From contig NZ_BMND01000018.1 of the NCBI RefSeq assembly GCF_014646275.1, forward strand, positions 1-64,000: a stretch of 64,000 bases of DNA, in the 5' to 3' direction. Origin of the DNA: Streptomyces kronopolitis. Lineage in GTDB: Bacteria; Actinomycetota; Actinomycetes; Streptomycetales; Streptomycetaceae. The notes below the pieces were generated by a model. It did not search any database and had not been told where the DNA came from. It saw nothing but the letters and a program-made list of their open reading frames with translations. Shown one piece after another: positions 55,120 through 62,588 of the stretch. How positions within the stretch are numbered: the stretch's first letter is position 1; every line of letters starts with the position of its first letter. Both the position numbers and the translations under genes were made by a program.

Positions 55120-56505
55120 GTGGCCATCTCCGTCTTCGACCTCTTCTCCATCGGCATCGGCCCCTCCAGCTCCCACACCGTCGGCCCCATGCGCGCCGCG
55201 CGGATGTTCGTCGGACGGCTCAAGAAGGACGGCCTGCTGGCCGAGACGGTCAGCGTGCGCGCCGAGCTCTTCGGCTCCCTGGGCGCCACCGGCCACGGCC
55301 ACGGCACCCCCAAGGCCGTCCTCCTCGGCCTGGAGGGCCACTCCCCCCGCTCCGTCGACGTCGAGACCGCCGACGACGAGGTGGAGCGCATCCGCACCAC
55401 CAAGCGCCTGCGGCTGCTGGGCGCCGAAATAGGCGCCGCCCACGAGATCGACTTCGACGAGTCGTCCGAGCTGATCCTGCACCGCCGCCGCGCCCTGCCG
55501 TACCACGCCAACGGCATGACGCTCTTCGCCTACGACGGCACCGGCGCCCCGCTGCTGGAGAAGACGTACTACTCCGTGGGCGGCGGCTTCGTCGTCGACG
55601 AGGACGCGGTCGCGGGCGAGAACCCGATCGTGCCCGACGACACCGCCCTGACCCACCCCTTCCGCACCGGCGACGAGCTGCTGCGGCTCTCCCGCGACAC
55701 CGGGCTGTCGATCTCCGCCCTGATGCTCCAGAACGAGAAGGCCTGGCGCACCGAGGACGAGATCCGCACCGGGCTGCTGGAGATCTGGCAGGTCATGCAG
55801 GCCTGTGTCAGCCGCGGGATGAGCCGTGAGGGCATCCTGCCCGGCGGCCTCAAGGTCCGCCGCCGCGCCGCCCACTCGGCCCGCCAGCTGCGCTCCGAGG
55901 GCGACGACAGCGCCCGCGCCATGGAGTGGACCACGCTCTACGCGATGGCCGTGAACGAGGAGAACGCGGCCGGCGGGCGGGTGGTGACCGCCCCCACCAA
56001 CGGCGCGGCCGGCATCATCCCCGCCGTGCTGCACTACTACGTCAACTTCGTGCCGGGCGCCGACGAGGAGGGCGTCGTCCGCTTCCTGCTCGCGGCCGGC
56101 GCGATCGGCATGCTCTTCAAGGAGAACGCCTCGATCTCCGGCGCCGAGGTCGGCTGCCAGGGCGAGGTCGGCTCCGCCTGCTCGATGGCCGCCGGCGGCC
56201 TGGCCGAGGTCCTCGGCGGCTCGCCCGCCCAGGTGGAGAACGCCGCGGAGATCGGCATGGAGCACAACCTGGGCCTGACCTGCGACCCCGTCGGGGGCCT
56301 GGTCCAGATCCCGTGCATCGAGCGCAACGGCATGGCCGCCGTCAAGGCCGTCACCGCCGCCCGCATGGCCCTGCGCGGCGACGGCCAGCACCATGTCTCC
56401 CTCGACAAGGTCATCAAGACCATGAAGGACACCGGCGCCGACATGAGCGTCAAGTACAAGGAGACGGCCCGCGGCGGGCTCGCGGTGAACATCATCGAGT
56501 GCTAG
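55120..56505 (+). CDS. sdaA: L-serine ammonia-lyase (iron-sulfur)
   Basis: A 461-aa [4Fe-4S] L-serine dehydratase, converting serine to pyruvate and ammonia. Cluster cysteines are in GCQGEVGSACSM and TCDPVGG. The N-terminal SIGIGPSSSHTVGP and APTNGAAGIIP motifs are family hallmarks; alpha and beta parts are fused as usual for actinobacteria. The GTG at 55120 follows GGGAG. It completes the serine/glycine cluster and is followed by a terminator. Confidence 0.97.
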   Translation: MAISVFDLFSIGIGPSSSHTVGPMRAARMFVGRLKKDGLLAETVSVRAELFGSLGATGHGHGTPKAVLLGLEGHSPRSVDVETADDEVERIRTTKRLRLLGAEIGAAHEIDFDESSELILHRRRALPYHANGMTLFAYDGTGAPLLEKTYYSVGGGFVVDEDAVAGENPIVPDDTALTHPFRTGDELLRLSRDTGLSISALMLQNEKAWRTEDEIRTGLLEIWQVMQACVSRGMSREGILPGGLKVRRRAAHSARQLRSEGDDSARAMEWTTLYAMAVNEENAAGGRVVTAPTNGAAGIIPAVLHYYVNFVPGADEEGVVRFLLAAGAIGMLFKENASISGAEVGCQGEVGSACSMAAGGLAEVLGGSPAQVENAAEIGMEHNLGLTCDPVGGLVQIPCIERNGMAAVKAVTAARMALRGDGQHHVSLDKVIKTMKDTGADMSVKYKETARGGLAVNIIEC

Positions 56506-56511
56506 GTAAAC

Positions 56512-56556
56512 AGGCCCTGACCAGCGCGTTCGTGACTTTCAGCGCTGTCAGGGCCT
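56512..56556 (+). terminator. Terminator after sdaA
   Basis: Arms 56512-56527 and 56542-56556 pair over about 15 bp (AGGCCCTGAC plus AGCGC), with one bulged base and a 14-nt loop, 6 nt past the sdaA stop. This marks the end of the conserved block; accessory DNA begins after it. Confidence 0.8.
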
Positions 56557-57542
56557 TCCCTGCTTACCTGGCGGAAAGTCCCCGGAATGTCCCTGGGACA
56601 AGCTTGAAAGTCCCCGAAAAGTCCCCAGGATGTCCCCGCCCCAAGGCACGGAGCAGTTTGTGGTTGCGCACAGGCCGACTTGAGGTCCGACCGGGCGCTC
56701 CTGAGATCGACTCGGGGTGTGGAGCGGGCCCTTGTACTTCAGGTAGTGACCTACGCATTACAAGACCATGAGCAGTCATGTTGCCTGGTGCTACGTGGTG
56801 CCGCCTCGTGACGTTTCCGCTGATCAGAACAGGTGCACCAGGTTAAGGCGTGCCACCCCGTGCCGCACCGTCCAAAGGCATCTGTCCACCGGCTGTCCAC
56901 CGGCACACGTCGGCGCTCACTACGTAGTGCCCACCTTCCAGCCTGCTGGGACCACGGAAGGTCGTCCGGTTCGCCCAGGCTCCCGCGCTTGTCGGGACCC
57001 GACAAGCACCCAATCCGTGGGCGCTCCGCCATAGGGGGACACCCCCTGCTGTATTGCCCAGTGCTCAAGGTGCCAACGGTGAGTGGGCAGAGTGGGCCTG
57101 GGCCGCGAGACCAGCTCGAACGCGTCAGCTAACCAGCGATCACGTCCACACCGCGACGAGCCCACTCCGGCACTCGGCAGTCCCTGCCGGCAGCGGCTCA
57201 GCACCCCCGGGAGAGCCGCAGTGCGCGACCCGGTTCCCCGCGGATGTGAAGGGTTCCGGCGTAATCGATGCGCACCGGAAGCTGCGCGGCGCTAAGGGTT
57301 ACGACTCCAACGCCAAGGCAACGCGCCGCGTCCTTGGGGAATCCCGCCCGTCACGTCGGTCAATCAGAATTTCGCCCCACCTCGTCACTTGAGACGTCTC
57401 ACAGTCTGCTGGGACGCTGCGCCAAATTCAATGAGTGCATTCGCCTCCCTCGCCCGCAGCCTCGTCTGCTGGATGACGTCGCCATAAGACCCGTCCGTGA
57501 ACCTTCTACGCGCCCTAGAGATTCCCCTACTGGGCCTCGGCC
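56557..57542. other. Gene-poor boundary region
   Basis: About 1 kb without a recognisable gene or tRNA. It begins with short repeats (56575-56637). Translated frames are Cys/Pro/Ser/Arg-rich, lack codon bias and ribosome sites, and match no family I know. The paired TGTCCACCGG at about 56883-56900 is a further short direct repeat. It looks like degenerate or regulatory DNA at the edge of an accessory segment. Confidence 0.45.
56575..56637. repeat. AAAGTCCCC direct repeats
   Basis: AAAGTCCCC occurs at 56575-56583, 56607-56615 and 56618-56626, with the related (A/G)ATGTCCC(T/C) beside copies 1 and 3. The iteron-like spacing is irregular. No function is assigned. Confidence 0.65.
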
Positions 57543-58082
57543 TCAGCACCTGTGGCGGTGGGGCTGGCCAGATCTCAAGTCACAAGAAGAAGGATGAGTT
57601 GCGTTCTGTTGGACTCGCACTATGGCCCAGAGAATGCGTGACTCTTCGTTGCTAGGCTGGATGGTGATCACGGCATCTTTGCTTATGGCCACGGATGCGA
57701 TGGTTGCGCCACAGGACAGCAGGGGGTAGCTGTGCTTGTCCCCGTTGGGGAAGGTAACTGTAGTGGTGGCTTGTCCCGTGCCGTGGCAGCGGAAGCTGAT
57801 GCGGTCGCCGGTCGTGTCACCTGGTTGCTGGAAGCGCAGGGTCACCGGGATGCCGGTCTGAGATTCGCCTGTTCGCACGACCCTTTCGCTGGAAGGCCGG
57901 AGGGTGCTGAGATCAGAAAGGAAACGGGCCTGTACTTCATTGTCGTTCTCCGGATCCTCGTTCTGTTCGTCCGTGAGGAATATCCCCGCCAGCGATAAGG
58001 TGACCGCGCACAGGGCTGCAGCCCCTAAGGTCACGATGCTCGTGAAGGTGCGCTCTCTACCGTAGTGGGTTGCGGGCCGCAT
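57543..58082 (-). CDS. Single-pass membrane protein with Cys pair
   Basis: Unknown function; 179 aa from ATG 58082. A short basic N-tail (MRPATHYGRERTF) is followed by one TM helix (about residues 14-33) and an extracytoplasmic beta-rich domain with two Cys (SFRCHGTG, LLSCGATI) that may form a disulfide. A GTG at 58193 directly abuts the stop of the XRE gene and would extend it by 37 residues. It is the last gene of a three-gene unit with the XRE regulator. Confidence 0.6.
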   Translation of the reverse strand: MRPATHYGRERTFTSIVTLGAAALCAVTLSLAGIFLTDEQNEDPENDNEVQARFLSDLSTLRPSSERVVRTGESQTGIPVTLRFQQPGDTTGDRISFRCHGTGQATTTVTFPNGDKHSYPLLSCGATIASVAISKDAVITIQPSNEESRILWAIVRVQQNATHPSSCDLRSGQPHRHRC

Positions 58083-58193
58083 AAGGGATTCTTTGGGGCC
58101 AAGACGGCCCCTGTCCTGCCGGGGCTTCAAACGTAGTTCTCCGTTCTCCGCGCATGCCGCCTGCGGGGCCCATCTGTCGAGCCCCGCAGACAC

Positions 58194-59039
58194 TCAGGCG
58201 TACGAGCCGATTGCCGAGGCTATGAGAGTGAGGACCGGGCCGCCGTGCTCGGCCAGTTCAGTGAGGCGCACGAAGTCGTCGGTGTAACGCTTGACCTCGT
58301 GCGCCTGCTTGACGGTGAGGAAGGCGGAGACAAGTTCGACGTTGGCCTGCCGGTCGTCGAACACCCAAAAGTCCTCCACCGGGGGCATCACGCTGCGATC
58401 GGCGTCCCGCGGGATGATCCCGAGGCTGACGGAGGCCAGCACAGTCGCTTCCAGCAGGCGGCTGAGCTGCTCGACCATCACCTCGCGGGGTCCGACTCGG
58501 CGGTACAGAACGGTCTCCTCCAAGATGATCGCGAATTGTTTCCCCCCTTCGGTGAGCGCCTTCTGTTTGTCCATGCGTGTGACGACTGCCGCCCCGACGT
58601 CGTCCGGGAGGGACCTGCGCTCGCGGATGCCGGACAGGACGGCCCGGGTGTATGCGCGGGTCTGCAGCGGGCCAGGAACGAGGTTCTGCGCATATGCCTT
58701 GAACCGGCGAGTCTGCTCCCACAAAGGCAGAACGCTTTCCTGGGCCTGTTTCAGGCCGGCACGTTCCATGGCCCGCCACTCGACATACATGCCATCAATG
58801 CCGCGAGCCGTCTCGATGAGGTCCGCCGCAGCAGACTCCTGGCCACATGCCCGGGTCCACATTTCGATGTCGGGGGGCGCCGCAGCCATATGGCCGTTTT
58901 CGATACGACTGCACTTCGATTCGTGCCAGCCGCATCTGCGCGCCAGCTCGCGAGCTGTCAAACCGTGTTGCTGTCGTATGGCGCGTAACCGCTGTCCCAG
59001 GGCAAGTCGGGCTTCCCTGATGCTTGAGGAGGTAGGCAT
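58194..59039 (-). CDS. XRE-family regulator with DUF5753 domain (second locus)
   Basis: A 281-aa regulator. The helix-turn-helix is at residues 15-70 (LRAIRQQHGLTARELARRCGW) and DUF5753 covers about 95-275 (ERAGLKQAQESVLPLWEQTR). It differs in sequence from the 25.8-kb paralogue and has a small non-DUF397 partner gene upstream. ATG 59039. An AT-rich ATGTAATGTATGT stretch at 59102-59114 upstream may be the promoter or operator. Confidence 0.9.
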   Translation of the reverse strand: MPTSSSIREARLALGQRLRAIRQQHGLTARELARRCGWHESKCSRIENGHMAAAPPDIEMWTRACGQESAAADLIETARGIDGMYVEWRAMERAGLKQAQESVLPLWEQTRRFKAYAQNLVPGPLQTRAYTRAVLSGIRERRSLPDDVGAAVVTRMDKQKALTEGGKQFAIILEETVLYRRVGPREVMVEQLSRLLEATVLASVSLGIIPRDADRSVMPPVEDFWVFDDRQANVELVSAFLTVKQAHEVKRYTDDFVRLTELAEHGGPVLTLIASAIGSYA

Positions 59040-59113
59040 GCGGACAGTGTGCAGGCTAGCCGTAGCGGGCCACCAACCGCACTCACGTCCAAATAATCCC
59101 GATGTAATGTATG

Positions 59114-59365
59114 TTAGGGGGCTATCGTCTCGCTTTGACTTGCGAACCTCTGCGGCATGCTTTCAGGGGAGGGGAAGAGCATCAGCAGCCGCGCCGGGAA
59201 CTCGACAATGGTTTCATGGTCGGGAATGGCGACGGACGCCAGCCGGTCGGGATCGTGGACCTTCCACGACTGCAGCAGGTAGCTGTCCGTTTCGTCGTCG
59301 TAGTACAAGGTAGGGCTGCCATTGTTAGGGCTCGCCGGGTCCTTGCACAGCAAGTGCAGCGCCAC
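59114..59365 (-). CDS. Small XRE-associated protein
   Basis: An 83-aa soluble protein with pattern GSPTLYYDDETDSYLLQSW then VAIPDHETIVEFP, a type often found next to XRE/DUF5753 regulators in Streptomyces in place of DUF397. Function unknown, probably modulating the regulator. The GTG at 59365 is 5 nt after GGAGG, which fixes this start against longer readings. It is first in the small protein, XRE, membrane protein unit. Confidence 0.75.
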   Translation of the reverse strand: MALHLLCKDPASPNNGSPTLYYDDETDSYLLQSWKVHDPDRLASVAIPDHETIVEFPARLLMLFPSPESMPQRFASQSETIAP

Positions 59366-59912
59366 AGGTGCCTCCGTATGAACAGGTGACTGTTGACCCT
59401 TCGAGGGTGATCGACCGCGCAAGGTGACGACTACCGGCTTGCGGATACTTGCGCCAGGAAGTCACGCACATGCCGGTACTTGCGGAAACTTGCGCACTGA
59501 GGCCGAAGGCACGGTCTCTCCGGCCACGGCATCCATGAATTTGTCGTCTGGCTCGCCTCGTAGCGCAGCCGGCGACTTCAGACTCGGCCGCCTCCCCAGC
59601 ACCGAGGCCATCCACCAAGCCGTCCTTAAGCAGCCCCCGTTCGTCTGCACGGCGATATCGCACGCCCGGTCCGAGGGCCACCCCGCGGTCGCCGACAACG
59701 CGTGAGGGACCACGGGCCCGTCCCATAATCGCCGTCGGTGCGCTGCGAGCCCGGAGCGATATCGCGTCTGCAGGGAGGCAGCGATACAACATCGACGAAC
59801 GGGGACTGAGCCGGTAGCCGCCTGCCCCGTGGTTGCGACTCGTGCTGGCTGCCGGTGCCCTGGTGGTCTTCGCCGCGGCCTCGATACAACCGGCGATCGG
59901 AGCGCACTCTGC
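59366..59912. other. Gene-poor region before istB remnant
   Basis: About 550 bp with no supported gene. Open frames exist on both strands but none has a ribosome site, a known family or Streptomyces codon bias. It may hold eroded insertion-sequence DNA, given the istB remnant that follows. Confidence 0.4.
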
Positions 59913-60240
59913 CAGCACCGCGTCGACGACTCCCTCGTCCGAGCCGTGACCCGGCGGATCCGCAGCGACCTCTCATCGCCGACGACATCGTTCTCCTGTC
60001 GGTCTTCACGGACGCCGTCGAAGGCTTCTTCTGCCTGGTCGACGCCGCCTACGAGCGGGGCGCGATGACCGTCAGCAGCAACCTCCGCCCCTCCAGCCTT
60101 GACGAATCATGCCCAAGCCCCTGGCCACCGCGACCATCGCCCGGCTCCTGGCACCCTCACGCCCTCATGACGCAGGGTGACTCATTCCGCCTTCACCGAG
60201 GCCACCTCGGGGAAAGCCGCAGCCACCAGTGGGGGCTTCT
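59913..60240 (+). pseudogene. Frameshifted IS21-type istB ATPase remnant
   Basis: Pieces of an IS21 helper ATPase can be read across frames: LIADDIVLLSVFTDAVEGF, then CLVDAAYERGAMTVSSNL, then MPKPLATATIARLL, then GDSFRLTEA. These match the istB order (Walker B-like DDI-x-LL, the LVDAAYE helix, SSNL, MPK-x-LATAT, GDS-x-RL). Frame changes occur near 59972, 60107, 60173 and 60195, and the Walker A part and start are missing. It is therefore a dead fragment of a mobile element. Confidence 0.8.
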
Positions 60241-60424
60241 CATGTCCACCAGTGTGGAGGTCTGTAATCGGCCTCCGGAAGCTCCAGAAATCGGTTGACA
60301 CCGTTCGGGATCGGTGGAGCGTCACCCGCGAGCACGTGGCAGGGACCGGTGTTGTTCATCGATCTCTCTGACAGAGCGCGTTGCCCTCCATAGTCTTGAT
60401 GCATCCGAAGCGACAGGGGGATGC

Positions 60425-60802
60425 ATGTCGGATTTAGGCTTTGTGGCCGAGAGCGTCACAACAGCACTTACTGGACTACTCGTCAGCGACGCCTACACGT
60501 CCTTACGCCCGCGGCTAAGCGCGATCTTGGGGCGCTCGCGAGGCAACGAAAGCATCCGTATCGAGGATCTTGATCGTCTTCGAGCTGTGGGATCCGCGAC
60601 ACGGCGAAGCACCGTGCATGAGTACGTCCAAAGGCTCGCAGCCTCCGACGAACACCTTCTGCGGCAGCTCCGAGACGTGCTGGGAGCGCCGGAGTCCCAC
60701 ATCCAACTGAACTTCCACGGCAACCAGTTCCGTGGGCCGACCCAGGTGGGTGGCATTCAGATCGTCAACATGCACGAGGTGGAACATGAGCCAGAACTCT
60801 GA
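60425..60802 (+). CDS. Unknown protein ending in GPT/GGxQ motif (gene 1)
   Basis: A 125-aa protein of unknown function. It is helical over residues 1-90, with a VTTALTGLLVSDAYTSLRP start and RLRAVG. The C-terminal tail NFHGNQFRGPTQVGGIQIV holds a short beta-like motif shared with the next gene. Similar N-x-F-x-G tails occur beside NTPase conflict genes in actinomycetes, by recollection only. ATG 60425 follows AGGGGGA. Its 3' end overlaps the next gene by 17 bp, so the two are co-expressed. Confidence 0.7.
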   Translation: MSDLGFVAESVTTALTGLLVSDAYTSLRPRLSAILGRSRGNESIRIEDLDRLRAVGSATRRSTVHEYVQRLAASDEHLLRQLRDVLGAPESHIQLNFHGNQFRGPTQVGGIQIVNMHEVEHEPEL

Positions 60803-61217
60803 CGCCTCGGAGGTTCACCACAACGTCTTCACCGGCCCCACCGTGATCGGCGGTACCCAGAACCTAGTCGGCGCGACCCCCGTCCCGACGCCCCCGCGGC
60901 CGTCGATGGCCTCCCAAGCCTGGATGGCGATCACGCTGGCCTGGGCCTTCTGCCCGACGGCAGCATGGTGGACTATGTCTGCTCCCGGCGGGAGGCCCTT
61001 CCCGGGCCTCGCAGACCTCATCCATGCCGCCACTCCGTACGTTTGGCTGGCAGGTAGTGCCGCTGTCCTCCTCGACGCAGCAGGCTACTTTCTGTGGCGA
61101 TACTGGCTTGTGGCACAGCGAACGATCACCCACCCGGTCACGTGGAAGCTGCGGCTGCTTGCAGCTGCCATTGGGGGTGTCTCCCTGCCCTTGGCCATAG
61201 TGATAAGTGGGCGGTAG
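60786..61217 (+). CDS. Unknown membrane protein with shared GPT/GGxQ motif (gene 2)
   Basis: A 143-aa protein of unknown function. Residues 10-25 read HHNVFTGPTVIGGTQNL, the same motif as in gene 1. Three TM helices follow (about 42-58, 75-93 and 117-140). ATG 60786 is 4-5 nt after GAGGTGG and inside the end of gene 1. One may expect the motif tail of gene 1 and the head of gene 2 to assemble at the membrane, an inference. The TIR-STAND gene lies 1.4 kb downstream on the same strand. Confidence 0.7.
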   Translation: MSQNSDASEVHHNVFTGPTVIGGTQNLVGATPVPTPPRPSMASQAWMAITLAWAFCPTAAWWTMSAPGGRPFPGLADLIHAATPYVWLAGSAAVLLDAAGYFLWRYWLVAQRTITHPVTWKLRLLAAAIGGVSLPLAIVISGR

Positions 61218-61537
61218 CTCGCGGTCAGAGCGCGTTCCGAGTTATAGCCACTGCGCGGGCTGCTGACCAGGCTGGAGTGGTGCGTTGTCCTGGTGGACTA
61301 ACTGCTGTTCAACGACACTCTGTGCGTGAGTGATACACGAGCGGAATGGCGTGGCAGAGGCCACCACGGTGCGCACCACCGACCTGATCAGGTGGTTCCG
61401 GACACCGAAGAACCTTCCGGAACCGCCGCCCAGCGAGCTTTGGCCAGGGCTCACAGTCTGGCGGGACTCACTCCCTTGCTTGCTTATTCGTCAGTCGGCG
61501 AGGGGGCGGGCTTCGTGTGGGCAAGGAGCCGCACAGG
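61218..61537. other. 320-bp gap between gene 2 and the two-TM protein
   Basis: Convergent region with no supported gene. Readings on either strand have no ribosome site or family match. No hairpin long enough to be called a terminator was found by eye. Confidence 0.4.
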
Positions 61538-62290
61538 TCACGCTGGATCGCCAGCAGCATCCGTCGGCCTCGCGTATCGCGCCCCCGGCACGTTCCCGTG
61601 GCTCGATCCAGGAGTGGGGAGCGCCTGAGGGCTCGCCCCCAAAAACCGCTCGACCTCGCTGACGCCAGCCAGTTCGGCGAGCCCCTCCAGATAGGGGCGG
61701 AGGGAGCGCTGGAGTTCCCGGAGTTCGTAACGCCACTCCGCGTCCCGCTCCCAGGAGGACTCTGGTACTTCGGGGTGTGTCTTCTCAAACTCGGTCAGCG
61801 CCCTGTGCCAGTATCCCTGGAAAGACCGGACAGGGCCGTTGTACATCTCGTACCAGAGATGCTCCACCGACCGTGCGCCAGGCTTGGCGGTCTTGGCCGG
61901 CCCTTCTGTTCGGAGCAGTTCGGCAGAGAACTGTATCCAGGCGTAGATCGAAGTAAGCGCTTCGCGCAGATGTCCCTCTTCCGCTTTCAGCGGCTGGGCA
62001 ACGACACGCCGGGCGGCCTCGTGGAAGATCTGCCACGCTACCTCGGCCTTGTCGCGTGCGACGACGAAGGTCAAGTCGCCCAATGGGTGGCTGACCGTGG
62101 CCGACGCAAGGCTCGTCTTCCTCAAGAGCAGGGCCCCCACCATGACCACAGCACCGGCCGCTGCGCCGGCGGCGGCATACTGAACCTGCCCACCCGCCTT
62201 GCTGATGTTGTAGGTGAGGCTCCCGACACCCCACCCGATGACGGCGGCGACGAAGACCGACGCGGCCACAGCCGATGTCTTCCTGATCAC
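61538..62290 (-). CDS. Two-TM protein with helical cytosolic domain
   Basis: A 250-aa protein of unknown function. Residues 6-25 and 35-55 are TM helices; the remaining 190 residues are helical and hydrophilic (EVAWQIFHEAARRVV, HLREALTSIYAWIQF, LWYEMYNGPVRSFQGYW). The GTG at 62290 follows the strong site GGGGAGGGGGAG. It is divergent from the TIR-STAND gene, sharing the 298-bp region 62291-62588, so it may belong to the same functional unit. Confidence 0.7.
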   Translation of the reverse strand: MIRKTSAVAASVFVAAVIGWGVGSLTYNISKAGGQVQYAAAGAAAGAVVMVGALLLRKTSLASATVSHPLGDLTFVVARDKAEVAWQIFHEAARRVVAQPLKAEEGHLREALTSIYAWIQFSAELLRTEGPAKTAKPGARSVEHLWYEMYNGPVRSFQGYWHRALTEFEKTHPEVPESSWERDAEWRYELRELQRSLRPYLEGLAELAGVSEVERFLGASPQALPTPGSSHGNVPGARYARPTDAAGDPA

Positions 62291-62489
62291 TGCTCCCCCT
62301 CCCCGGTAGCGATCTTCGGGCTCCAGCGTAGCCTCGCGAGCGTGGCGGGCGCACCGATACCGCCCAGCGCCGAGATCCGACGTTCTGAACGACACGACGG
62401 CCGGAGGACCTGCCGTGGAGCATGATGGGCCGGTGATGACGATGTGGAAGGTCCTGCGGAGGCGGCCCCACCTGGCCTCTTGCTCCCTG

Positions 62490-62501
62490 CCCCCCCCCCC
62501 C
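62490..62501. repeat. 12-base cytosine homopolymer
   Basis: Twelve consecutive C on the plus strand, about 88 bp before the TIR-STAND ATG and in the divergent intergenic region. Such tracts slip easily, and length change could alter promoter spacing; it is also a typical site for sequencing error. Confidence 0.85.
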
Positions 62502-62588
62502 GCTGATTTGGGGTGATCACTGCCGACGTGGGACTCTGGGCCGTCTGGGGTGTCGCAAAAGCGCAGTGACAGAAAGGCCGGGCATCCG

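Noticed and set aside
56557..57542. Several 70-110 codon frames, for example 57054-57392 plus
   Set aside because: No ribosome site, weak codon bias and no recognisable family.
59424..59705. 93-codon plus-strand frame before the istB remnant
   Set aside because: Composition is low-complexity, there is no ribosome site, and it overlaps the leader of a better supported minus-strand gene.
56506..60424. tRNA gene as an integration site for the accessory segment
   Set aside because: No T-loop (GTTCGA/GTTCAA with paired arms) or acceptor stem could be found by eye; a tRNAscan run would settle it.
61330..61662. 110-codon plus-strand frame downstream of the motif-sharing gene 2
   Set aside because: It runs into the antisense of the two-TM gene, which has a far better ribosome site and codon use.
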